NCBI GenBank assembly: GCA_016720635.1
Contig: JADKKF010000002.1
Coordinates: 407,001-471,000 of the forward strand
Source of the DNA: Saprospiraceae bacterium
GTDB lineage: Bacteria > Bacteroidota > Bacteroidia > Chitinophagales > Saprospiraceae
Length of the DNA: 64,000 bases
Direction of reading: 5' to 3'
Made by a program: the position numbers and the translations under genes. Of this stretch, positions 1 to 8,176 are shown piece by piece. Numbering within the stretch: the first letter of the stretch is position 1; every line of letters starts with the position of its first letter. Under the pieces are notes generated by a model. The model was given only the letters and a program-made list of their open reading frames with translations. It made no database searches and was not told the origin of the DNA.

Positions 1-2
1 AA

Positions 3-221
3 GAAGAAAAACAAGATCTGATGCACGTCGCGGTATGCAGCCTCTTGGCACAAGATGGATATTTTGAGCTTGAGGGCCGAGATCAAGATGGGTGGCCGCA
101 CTTTATTCAGATAAAAAGCGTAGAAACCCAAGGAGAGCAAGAACAAGAAACACTTCTTAAAACTCTGGCCATTCGATATTTTTCAACTTACTATTCAGAT
201 TTGTTTTCAGAGCAAAATTAA
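3..221 (+). CDS. C-terminal end of an unrecognised protein (cut by window edge)
   Basis: An open frame runs in from the left edge and stops with TAA at 219-221, giving about 72 residues. The ATG at 21 lies inside this frame and need not be the start, because the codons before it are also open. The visible part is acidic and Gln/Glu rich, with aromatic residues near the end (IRYFSTYYSDLF). No motif ties it to a known family. It reads toward the outer-membrane gene beginning near 433, with about 210 non-coding bases between, so it is probably a separate unit. Function unknown. Confidence 0.5.
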   Translation, partial: EEKQDLMHVAVCSLLAQDGYFELEGRDQDGWPHFIQIKSVETQGEQEQETLLKTLAIRYFSTYYSDLFSEQN

Positions 222-432
222 TCAAAGTAGAACCATCTTTTTACTCTCTTGAAATCGTCTTTTTAAAATATATCTGACGATCCATCATGCTTGAATTAAT
301 AAATAATACGTCGAAGTTCATTCATAAGATCCATGTGTAATTTTGCACTTTAATTTCATTCTCTTCGTTTTAATCTGTGATATAAATTTAATTTGTATCA
401 TAAAAATTTTTCAGACAAAATAGAATAGAGGC

Positions 433-3400
433 ATTAAAAAAAAGATATTACATATAGTTTGGAATTTTTGCTTGTTATGTATCCTTCCATTGTGCAGTAT
501 ATATGGCCAGGTTAGTTATTCTCCCAATTATAGATTTGCTAAAATATATACCACGACCGATACCTTACTGTTAGATACGCTTTATATAGCTCCACAATCG
601 GTCAAAATCTGGAGGCAAGATGGTAGCATGCTTCAAAATAATGAATTTAGGACTCATGGAAATGTGATCTTACTGAATACACCGATTCTAGATAGTTTGA
701 CCGCACAATATCGGGTGATTCAGTTCCCCAAAAGCCAAGAAATTCAAGCTTTTTCTTATGACGAAAAAAGAACGTATGATGGATCTTTGGGGTCAGCCTT
801 TTATGATCCATTAGCTCCTAAAAATGACGATGAGCCACCAATAGGGCTTAAGTATTCGGGCACTTTTGCTAGAGGGCTTTCCTTTGGAAACAATCAAAAT
901 CTGGTTTTGAATTCGGCATTCAATTTAGCCATTTCAGGACAATTAACGCCATCGATAGAAATCGTTGGGGCATTGAATGATGACAATTTACCGCTGCAAC
1001 CAGAAGGCAACACTCAAAAACTAAGTGAATTCGATAAAGTATATATAGAACTTAGGAGTAAAAACAGCAAGCTAATAGCTGGAGATTATGAAAGTCAATA
1101 TAGGCTGGGGCATTTTATTAGATATCAAAAGAAAATGCAAGGTGCCTTGGTGCAGCATCAACAGCTTTGGAAAGACAGTACAGAAGCCAAATATACAGCG
1201 TCCTATGCCTTGTCCAGAGGAAAATACAATCGCTATTCGCTCCAGACGATAGAAGGCAATCAAGGGCCTTATAAATTGATCGGATTGAAGGGAGAGGTTT
1301 TTATCATCGTTTTAGCGGGTACAGAACGAGTCTATTGGGACGGAGTCTTGTTGGAGAGAGGATTAGATCGGGATTATGCGATCGACTATAACCTTGGTGA
1401 AATCATATTTACTGCTAAACGTTTGATTACCAAAGACAGTCGAATCGTGGTAGAATTTGATTATACGGATCAGAATTATACCAGATCTCTGTACACTTTA
1501 GGTACAGACATAAACTCTAAGAGATGGAAAACGGGATTTCATTTTTATAGTGAGCAAGACCATAAATACACTGCTACTTTATTTAGTCTGGATTCTACCA
1601 TAGTTAGGCAGTTGGAAATGGCGGGAGACAATGCTTCTAATACGGGCATTAGTAGTATCAGATCCTTTGATGAAGGCTTTACCATTGATAAAATATTGTA
1701 TAAGAAAATAGATACACTGGGGTTTAATATTCTAAAAGTGGCTACGGCCAAAGACTCTGTATTATATACCGCCAATTTTATAGATGTTGGTTATAAAAAA
1801 GGAAATTATATAAGAAGTAATGATGCCCAAAATGGGAGGGTGTATGAATGGGTCCCGCCGGATCCAGTGACAGGCCAACCCAATGGCAATTATGAACCCA
1901 TATCTTATTTGAGTACACCTACTCAGACGCAGCAGTGGGCTATGAGGGGGGAGTATGATTTTTATAAATGGGGAGTGGTCTCAGCCGAATTTTCAATGAC
2001 GAATAGAGATAAAAATACGTTTTCAGGGCTGAATGACGAGGATAACAGAGGGTCAGGAGGGTATTTATTTTATAATAATTTGATAAAAATAAAAAAAAGT
2101 ACTTTAAAGATTGGATATCGGGGTGAATACATAAATCAGTATTTTGACCCAATAAATCCTTATCGCGCCATAGAATTCAACAGAAATTGGAATTTTAATA
2201 AACAAACAAAAAGCCAAGAATTCAACCAGACTTTTTCTTCGATTTTACAAATTAATCCTAATTCACAAGTTCAATATAGCCTTTCTAATCTCTATTTGCC
2301 GAATCTGTATAAAGGCACCGAAAATGGGTTTGGATGGGACATTTCCTGGAAAAAATTACAGATTTCTTCAAAAAATAGCATTGTAAACACATCTACGGAT
2401 ACGAGCTCAAGCCAATTCATTAGACCCAATATTTCACTTTCTATAGCATTAGATACCTCTAGGGTTCAGACTTTAAAGTTTAATTTTGAATCCGATATCA
2501 ACAAATCCCAGATTAATGGAGCCGATACCTTGGAGCTAATAAGTCTTCGTCGAGATCAATACAGGATTGGGTATGATTACAAGCTGAGTGAACAAAAGTA
2601 TTTGAGTTTTTTTATCAAAAATACGGTGGATTTTGATCGAACGAGCTTTTTCAAAAAGTACTCTTTTCAAGCAATTGACGTTGGGTTAGATGGTGCATTT
2701 TCTATTAATAAAAACCATAACCTCAATTGGAATGGGACGTTTAGATCGCTATATGACCGAGGCTTGGATAAAAATACGCGGACAATTCTGGCACGAATAA
2801 ATCATCAATTAACCGTTAGGAAAGGAACATTTAGATTTTTTACCAATCTAGACCTTAAAACGGGGCTGGAACCGAAAGTTGAATACACCTATGTCAAGGT
2901 CAGGGCAGGAGATGGGATATATTTTTGGAATGATTTTAACAATGACAGCATAGCTCAAGTCAATGAATTTGAAATCTCACCGTTTAAGGACAAGGCTGAA
3001 TATATCAGATTGGCTACTGTAAGTAATCTCTATGTAGAAACCAGACAGGTGGGTTTTGGGCATACTTTTAGGATTGAGCCACAGGCCATTTGGCAAAATG
3101 AATCTGGCATAAAAAAGGTGCTTTCAAAATTTTCTAACCTTTTGAACCTACAGTATTCGATTAAATCGCCCTCTGGTGAAAAAGATGCCTTGCTGTTGCC
3201 CTTCGCAGTAAAACTGGACCATGAAGGCATCATTGCTGGACACAATATTATAAAAAACACAGTCTATTTCAATCGAGCAGATCCTTTGTATGAGGTGTAT
3301 TTGGGTTATGCAATCAATCAAAATAAGTCATTTTTGACCATTGGTACCGAGTTCAGAACGCTAGAAGATAAATTTATAGGGATAAGGTATAGCTTGAATA

Positions 3401-3888
3401 GCAACTTGACAGTCAGGGGTACCTTTCATCAATATTTGAAGCAAAATCAATCCCAAAATTTTAGCAATCGAAATTATTCTATCATCATCAATCAATTAGA
3501 TCCTGAAATAGAGTGGCAGCCCAATAATTGGTTTCGTCTCGAAGGAAAATTTAGTCATTCTTTAGGAAAAAATGACGCCAGGATCGGCAATGAATCTTAT
3601 CAAAAAGACGAGTTGAGTAGTATTTTTACCTTGCAGGAGAGCAATAAATCGACCTGGAGAGGCAGTATTCAATATAGTAAAATTGCCTATAATGGTGAAG
3701 CCAATAGCCCTATTGAATTCGTCATGCTGGATGGTTTAAAATCGGGGAATAACTGGGTTTGGAGTACACAATATGACCGAAAAATAAGCGATTCAGTGAC
3801 GTTAAGCCTTGGGTACGATGGACGCAAAACGGGCAATTCTGCACGAATCATCCATGTAGGAAAAGCACAAATGAGAGCTAATTTTTAG
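433..3888 (+). CDS. Large outer-membrane beta-barrel protein, start probably ATT
   Basis: Exported protein of about 1150 residues. The frame is open back to a stop at 421-423. Starting at the ATT at 433 gives IKKKILHIVWNFCLLC followed by a Gln after SIYG, a complete signal peptide with three lysines. The TTG at 472 would lose the charged region, so 433 is preferred. Residues about 146-170 (GLSFGNNQNLVLNS) and 294-330 (VYWDGVLLERGLDRDY, DYNLGEIIFT) match a pattern I associate with large uncharacterised Bacteroidota envelope proteins. The second half alternates polar and aromatic strand-like segments and ends in Phe (MRANF), as outer-membrane barrels often do. The stop overlaps the convergent DUF5686 gene by 4 bases. 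The substrate is unknown, and no TonB box or SusC-type plug was recognised. Confidence 0.75.
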   Translation: MKKKILHIVWNFCLLCILPLCSIYGQVSYSPNYRFAKIYTTTDTLLLDTLYIAPQSVKIWRQDGSMLQNNEFRTHGNVILLNTPILDSLTAQYRVIQFPKSQEIQAFSYDEKRTYDGSLGSAFYDPLAPKNDDEPPIGLKYSGTFARGLSFGNNQNLVLNSAFNLAISGQLTPSIEIVGALNDDNLPLQPEGNTQKLSEFDKVYIELRSKNSKLIAGDYESQYRLGHFIRYQKKMQGALVQHQQLWKDSTEAKYTASYALSRGKYNRYSLQTIEGNQGPYKLIGLKGEVFIIVLAGTERVYWDGVLLERGLDRDYAIDYNLGEIIFTAKRLITKDSRIVVEFDYTDQNYTRSLYTLGTDINSKRWKTGFHFYSEQDHKYTATLFSLDSTIVRQLEMAGDNASNTGISSIRSFDEGFTIDKILYKKIDTLGFNILKVATAKDSVLYTANFIDVGYKKGNYIRSNDAQNGRVYEWVPPDPVTGQPNGNYEPISYLSTPTQTQQWAMRGEYDFYKWGVVSAEFSMTNRDKNTFSGLNDEDNRGSGGYLFYNNLIKIKKSTLKIGYRGEYINQYFDPINPYRAIEFNRNWNFNKQTKSQEFNQTFSSILQINPNSQVQYSLSNLYLPNLYKGTENGFGWDISWKKLQISSKNSIVNTSTDTSSSQFIRPNISLSIALDTSRVQTLKFNFESDINKSQINGADTLELISLRRDQYRIGYDYKLSEQKYLSFFIKNTVDFDRTSFFKKYSFQAIDVGLDGAFSINKNHNLNWNGTFRSLYDRGLDKNTRTILARINHQLTVRKGTFRFFTNLDLKTGLEPKVEYTYVKVRAGDGIYFWNDFNNDSIAQVNEFEISPFKDKAEYIRLATVSNLYVETRQVGFGHTFRIEPQAIWQNESGIKKVLSKFSNLLNLQYSIKSPSGEKDALLLPFAVKLDHEGIIAGHNIIKNTVYFNRADPLYEVYLGYAINQNKSFLTIGTEFRTLEDKFIGIRYSLNSNLTVRGTFHQYLKQNQSQNFSNRNYSIIINQLDPEIEWQPNNWFRLEGKFSHSLGKNDARIGNESYQKDELSSIFTLQESNKSTWRGSIQYSKIAYNGEANSPIEFVMLDGLKSGNNWVWSTQYDRKISDSVTLSLGYDGRKTGNSARIIHVGKAQMRANF

Positions 3889-6401
3889 AAATAAAAATTA
3901 ACGCTGCCCTTGAGTGTAAAAGGTGGAGCTTCCTCATTGTCGAGATAGTTAAGCCTCCAAATCGCGTCAATCCTAAAAAACTTAAAAATATTCTCAATCC
4001 CGATACCAGCTTCCATGAAAGGGACTCTTGTCGGAGACCGGATGGGTATCGTACCCTGAGTATTGCCGAAATTAAATCTATTATTGTATTGGTTGGTTTC
4101 TGTCATACTCCCAGTCACAGCTCGGAACTGAATGATTTCTCGCCATTTTAGTTTTCGGATAAGAGGTATATGGTTTAAGAAGAATCCTTCAAAATGATGA
4201 GTCATTCCGAATTGGGCATATTGGTCACTTGCAAATTCATACCGATTCATGGTATTGAACACAAAGCCACTATAACCATATGTTTCATTACCTGGATGCA
4301 CTTCCATCAAAAGGTAGGGCAGATTACCAAAGGTTTTGCCAATATTGAAGCTATAAAAAGTCCAACCAAAGGGATTTAAATACAAATAATGTTCATATTT
4401 TAATGAAATTTTGTGGTATGAATAACGAGAACCCATCACACCCTGAAGACCTGCTGTATAATTGAAGGTAATAATTGGAAATTTTGATCCAAGGCTCACT
4501 CTTTCAAAATATCCGTCTATAAATTTTTCCTTAAATGCATATTTCAGCTTAAAGAGGATTTCTGATGCGATGACATTGCTGTCCCCGTAGGCTGCATTTT
4601 CGGGAGCATATCTAAAGTTGAATTTATGTGTAGAAACGCCATTGGTGCCTATGGGATCTAGCTGTCGGTGTAAAAATGTGACCCGTTGACTCCAACCTTT
4701 TAACCAGTATTTTTCATAGAATAATTTAGACTCCTGTACATTCATCATTTTGAGGGGTACATCTCGGCGGAATAGCGTCGCAAAAATGTTTGATCCAGTA
4801 TTAAATTCTTCGCTGCTGGTGCTGCTAAGATCTAAAACCGATCTATGCGCTATTCCTGCTACTTCCCTAGGAAATTTATTTAAATTGTATTGAAACCATC
4901 CCCCATATTTCCATTTTTCATCCTTAACACCATAACCAGCAAATCCATATAGCCAAAACTTTTTACTCAATTTGACTGAGGAGCCTATGCCAAGTTGAAA
5001 GTGCAGTTTCTCAACTGGGTTTTGATTAAAAACGCTGTATATGGAGCCGAATTCAACGGGGCCAGCTGGGATATAACCAGATGTTAATGTATATAGGATT
5101 TGGGAATATTTTTTATAAATAGGTACATTTTGAATGGAATCAATGAGGGTATATACGGAGGATTCATTTTTGGTGAGCGTGTCATGTCGTGACCCAGCCC
5201 AAAACTCATCTTGTTTAATTAAAGCGTTGGGGTCATAAAGTTCTGGATCCAAATCATCGTGAAGTCTTTTGATTTCATGGTTTAAAAAGTTATATTTTGC
5301 ATACGAAGTAGTTCGCCTTCCAATCATCCCAGGGGATTTTTCCTTCACTGGGTGGATATCGAGGATGAGTTTTTCTTTGATAGGAAGCCATACGGAATCA
5401 TTAGCCAATGGAAAAAGGTTGTATTCGGCATAAATCAGCACCCTGTCTATGAGGTTGATGTTGACACCTTGACTCATACGCATATTGACGATAATGGGTG
5501 CTTTGGTTCTCTTATCGATCCAAAACTCCCCAAAAAATGTCGGCTCTTGAGACCTTTTGGGTTTGAATTTAAGTTTATAGGCATAATTTCCCTTGATGTA
5601 TTGGCTATCCAAGAGATAATATTCATAGTAGTTAAGTCCATGATCATTGAATGGGCTCACCAGCGGTCGCTCAAGGATTTTTATCCTATTATCATATACA
5701 TCGAAAGGGTCTTGAGCGGTAGCGATAGAGGTAATAATTGACTCATTGTCCAAACCAGAAACTTTTCTGGCAACGGGGATGAACTTATCTATGCTAGATT
5801 TTACATGATAAACATTATGAATCGTTTCGGTGATATAAATGGGTAAAAATGGCTTAACATCGGAGGTGCTATCTACATTGTCAAATACGAATTTGAAATC
5901 TTTTAGCAGTTTGTTGTTGGTCCATTTATTGTCAATATTGTCTATATCTAGCTCTAGTTTTGTATAGTTTTCAACGCTATATTTTTCGAGATTTGATTTG
6001 TGATTAATATCCTTATTATCAAAAACCGCACGCATCAATCTTTTGGCGGGATTCTCACCTGAAAGTACGATAACTTCGCCCAAGTCTAAGGAAGAAGATT
6101 TCATGCTTACATTGAGCTGTATCAAGCTATCTGTCCCAAAATATCGCCTTGTCTCTATATAATTCATCGAATTAAAGATGAGCGTATCTCCGCCTTTTGT
6201 CAATTCAAGTTCATAAAAGCCGTCGCTATCGGCTTGGGTTCCTTCGGACAAATCGCTGGTGGATATGGTTACGAAAGGTATTGGCTCCCTTGTGTCTTCA
6301 TCAAATATTTTACCTACAATTTTGATGGTTTGGGCATCTGCATCATTGATAAAAGTGATCCCAGAGAGGAAGGCAAGCGCGAAGAATATTTTTGCACACA
6401 A
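3885..6401 (-). CDS. DUF5686 outer-membrane protein with carboxypeptidase-like regulatory domain
   Basis: After a signal peptide ending in DADAQ, residues about 25-110 form a CarboxypepD_reg-like beta-sandwich (GKIFDEDTREPIPFV, DSDGFYELEL), as on TonB-linked proteins. A long DUF5686 region follows, and the C-terminal half is barrel-like and ends in Phe (SVNFYF). I chose the TTG at 6401 because it yields a compact signal peptide (CAKIFFALAFLSG). A TAnnTTTG-type box (TACTTTTG) also lies on this strand at 6447-6454, about 46 bases before it. The frame stays open to an ATG at 6545, which would add 48 residues containing another hydrophobic stretch, so the start is not certain. DUF5686 proteins sit in Bacteroidota outer membranes; their role is not established. 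It is divergent from pheS. Confidence 0.8.
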   Translation of the reverse strand: MCAKIFFALAFLSGITFINDADAQTIKIVGKIFDEDTREPIPFVTISTSDLSEGTQADSDGFYELELTKGGDTLIFNSMNYIETRRYFGTDSLIQLNVSMKSSSLDLGEVIVLSGENPAKRLMRAVFDNKDINHKSNLEKYSVENYTKLELDIDNIDNKWTNNKLLKDFKFVFDNVDSTSDVKPFLPIYITETIHNVYHVKSSIDKFIPVARKVSGLDNESIITSIATAQDPFDVYDNRIKILERPLVSPFNDHGLNYYEYYLLDSQYIKGNYAYKLKFKPKRSQEPTFFGEFWIDKRTKAPIIVNMRMSQGVNINLIDRVLIYAEYNLFPLANDSVWLPIKEKLILDIHPVKEKSPGMIGRRTTSYAKYNFLNHEIKRLHDDLDPELYDPNALIKQDEFWAGSRHDTLTKNESSVYTLIDSIQNVPIYKKYSQILYTLTSGYIPAGPVEFGSIYSVFNQNPVEKLHFQLGIGSSVKLSKKFWLYGFAGYGVKDEKWKYGGWFQYNLNKFPREVAGIAHRSVLDLSSTSSEEFNTGSNIFATLFRRDVPLKMMNVQESKLFYEKYWLKGWSQRVTFLHRQLDPIGTNGVSTHKFNFRYAPENAAYGDSNVIASEILFKLKYAFKEKFIDGYFERVSLGSKFPIITFNYTAGLQGVMGSRYSYHKISLKYEHYLYLNPFGWTFYSFNIGKTFGNLPYLLMEVHPGNETYGYSGFVFNTMNRYEFASDQYAQFGMTHHFEGFFLNHIPLIRKLKWREIIQFRAVTGSMTETNQYNNRFNFGNTQGTIPIRSPTRVPFMEAGIGIENIFKFFRIDAIWRLNYLDNEEAPPFTLKGSVNFYF

Positions 6402-6446
6402 AGAAGAATTAAATACTGATAAACTCAAATTGGTAATCTTTATTTT

Positions 6447-6454
6447 CAAAAGTA
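6447..6454 (-). promoter_or_regulatory. Candidate -7 box (TACTTTTG) for the DUF5686 gene
   Basis: On the minus strand this reads TACTTTTG, matching the Bacteroidota -7 consensus TAnnTTTG. It sits 46 bases before the preferred TTG start at 6401 and inside the longer ATG-6545 reading, so it favours the shorter protein. No clear -33 TTTG was found at the usual spacing. Confidence 0.4.
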
Positions 6455-6561
6455 ATGAATAATCGAAAAGGAAATTGATATTTAGACTAGGTATTAACAA
6501 AAAAATAACCATAAAAATCGGTATTATTTTCCCAAAATAAACCATTTAAGCCGATGTTTAT

Positions 6562-6569
6562 TAAATTTG
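6562..6569 (+). promoter_or_regulatory. Candidate -7 box (TAAATTTG) for pheS
   Basis: TAAATTTG fits the Bacteroidota -7 consensus TAnnTTTG and lies 18 bases before the pheS ATG, implying a very short leader. A matching -33 TTTG is not obvious at the usual distance. Confidence 0.5.
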
Positions 6570-6587
6570 CGCATAAATAAAAAATTC

Positions 6588-7628
6588 ATGGCAGATCAAA
6601 AGTTTAATCAAGTACAAGAAATTATAAGTGAAATATCTGCTGAAATCATCTCCACCCTTCAAGAATTAGAAGCCTTTAAAATTAAATATCTGGGGTCAAA
6701 AAATGTCTTGAAACCATTGTTTGGTGAAATAAAAAATATTTCAAACGAAAGAAAGAAGGAATTTGGCAATTTATTGAATCAAGCGAAAAATACCGCTGAA
6801 GAAAAATTCAATGAACTCCAAGAGCTTTTGTCTAAGTCCTCCAAAGCATCTGCTAAGGTGGATGCAATTGATATGTCAGCACCTGGGGAGCCATTTCCGA
6901 TAGGAGCTCGCCATCCTGTGTCTATAACGATGAATCGAATCATCCAAATCTTTTCCAAGATTGGATTTACGATAGCAACGAATAGGGAGATAGAGGATGA
7001 GTGGCATAATTTTACGGCATTGAACACGCCAGATGATCATCCAGCACGGGATATGACCGATACTTATTACTTGATGAACGATCCTGCTAGGATGTTGAGA
7101 TCGCAAACTTCTACGGTTCAAATTCATGTGATGGAAAGTCAGGCACCCCCAATAAGAATCATTTCGCCGGGTAGGGTTTATCGCAATGAAACCATCTCAG
7201 CCAGATCACATTGCCAGTTTCACCAAATCGAGGGGCTTTATATCGACAAAAAAGTATCATTTGCGGATTTGAAGCAAACACTCCTATACTATGCAAAAGA
7301 GATGTACGGACAAGATGCCAAGATAAGACTTAGGCCATCCTATTTTCCATTTACTGAGCCAAGCGCAGAAGTGGACGTATATTGGGGCTTGAACAATGAG
7401 CATGATCATAGGATTACAAAGGGGACAGGATGGTTAGAGATCATGGGATGCGGAATGGTAGATCCCAAAGTACTCGAAAACTGTGGCATTGATCCAGAAG
7501 AATATTCAGGTTTTGCATTTGGTATGGGTATAGAGCGTCAGGCCATGCTTACTTATAAGATTACAGACATTAGGATGTTATTCGAGAATGATGTCCGCTT
7601 TTTAAAACAATTTTCAGGAAATATTTAA
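6588..7628 (+). CDS. pheS: Phenylalanine--tRNA ligase alpha subunit
   Basis: Catalytic alpha subunit of the cytoplasmic alpha2-beta2 enzyme that charges tRNA-Phe. It has 346 residues, normal for bacterial PheS. The N-terminal coiled coil (about 1-95) is the tRNA-binding arm. The class II core follows, with motif 2 around SARSHCQFHQIEGLY, the substrate-binding stretch FTEPSAEVDVYW, and motif 3 GFAFGMGIERQAML with its invariant Arg near the C-terminus. The ATG at 6588 is chosen over an in-frame TTG at 6567, because that TTG overlaps the promoter-like box and adds residues atypical of PheS. pheT is not adjacent, which is common in Bacteroidota. The next gene begins 10 bases downstream and is probably cotranscribed. 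Confidence 0.97.
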   Translation: MADQKFNQVQEIISEISAEIISTLQELEAFKIKYLGSKNVLKPLFGEIKNISNERKKEFGNLLNQAKNTAEEKFNELQELLSKSSKASAKVDAIDMSAPGEPFPIGARHPVSITMNRIIQIFSKIGFTIATNREIEDEWHNFTALNTPDDHPARDMTDTYYLMNDPARMLRSQTSTVQIHVMESQAPPIRIISPGRVYRNETISARSHCQFHQIEGLYIDKKVSFADLKQTLLYYAKEMYGQDAKIRLRPSYFPFTEPSAEVDVYWGLNNEHDHRITKGTGWLEIMGCGMVDPKVLENCGIDPEEYSGFAFGMGIERQAMLTYKITDIRMLFENDVRFLKQFSGNI

Positions 7629-7638
7629 AATAAAAAGT

Positions 7639-8085
7639 ATGATTCAAAGGTTGCAATCAATCTATTTACTATTGGCTGGGTTGTCGATAGGGGGGCAATA
7701 TACGGAGTGGGCTTATTATTTAAAGTCCAATAAACCAGATGGAGGGGTATTCGCCGATAGCACGTTCAATGTATGGGACAATATGGTACAAGTGGTTTTA
7801 TGGGGAACTAGCCTTGTTTTATGCTTGGCTGCGATTTTTTTGTATAAAAACAGAAAGCTACAAACAAGTATTTTGAAAACTGCCTTATTTGTTCTGACAA
7901 TGCCAGTAGTATCCGCTTATTTGGATGTTTGGGAATACATAAAAAATGTACAAGATGGGATGGTGTATTCTTGGGGTATTGTTACGCCAGTATTGTTGTT
8001 CGTAACATTTGTGCTAATTCTTTTGGCATTGATGGCTATAAAAAAGGATGAACAAACGGTGCAGTCTATGGATAGGCTGAGGTAA
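7639..8085 (+). CDS. DUF4293 family membrane protein
   Basis: A 148-residue integral membrane protein with four hydrophobic helices (about 5-22, 48-67, 78-95 and 110-131). The opening MIQRLQSIYLLLAG is typical of the Bacteroidota DUF4293 family, which has no established function. A first extracytoplasmic loop (about 23-47) separates helices 1 and 2, and the tail is basic and short. It starts 10 bases after pheS, so it should share its transcript. The coding end is followed within five bases by a run of 19 C. Confidence 0.85.
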   Translation: MIQRLQSIYLLLAGLSIGGQYTEWAYYLKSNKPDGGVFADSTFNVWDNMVQVVLWGTSLVLCLAAIFLYKNRKLQTSILKTALFVLTMPVVSAYLDVWEYIKNVQDGMVYSWGIVTPVLLFVTFVLILLALMAIKKDEQTVQSMDRLR

Positions 8086-8089
8086 AAAT

Positions 8090-8108
8090 CCCCCCCCCCC
8101 CCCCCCCC
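8090..8108. repeat. Homopolymer run of 19 C, followed by a pyrimidine-rich tract
   Basis: Nineteen consecutive C residues follow the stop of the DUF4293 gene and lead into about 70 bases made almost only of T and C with some A (to about 8180). They lie between two convergent genes and disrupt neither. A tract this long is unstable in replication and sequencing. It could be a slippage site, or an artefact of joining reads that end in poly-G. No hairpin terminator was seen here. Confidence 0.85.
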
Positions 8109-8176
8109 AATTTACTAATAATTTTCACTATTTTTTACCCTAATTTTTTTTCCCATTTTTTCTCTCCCCTTTTTTT

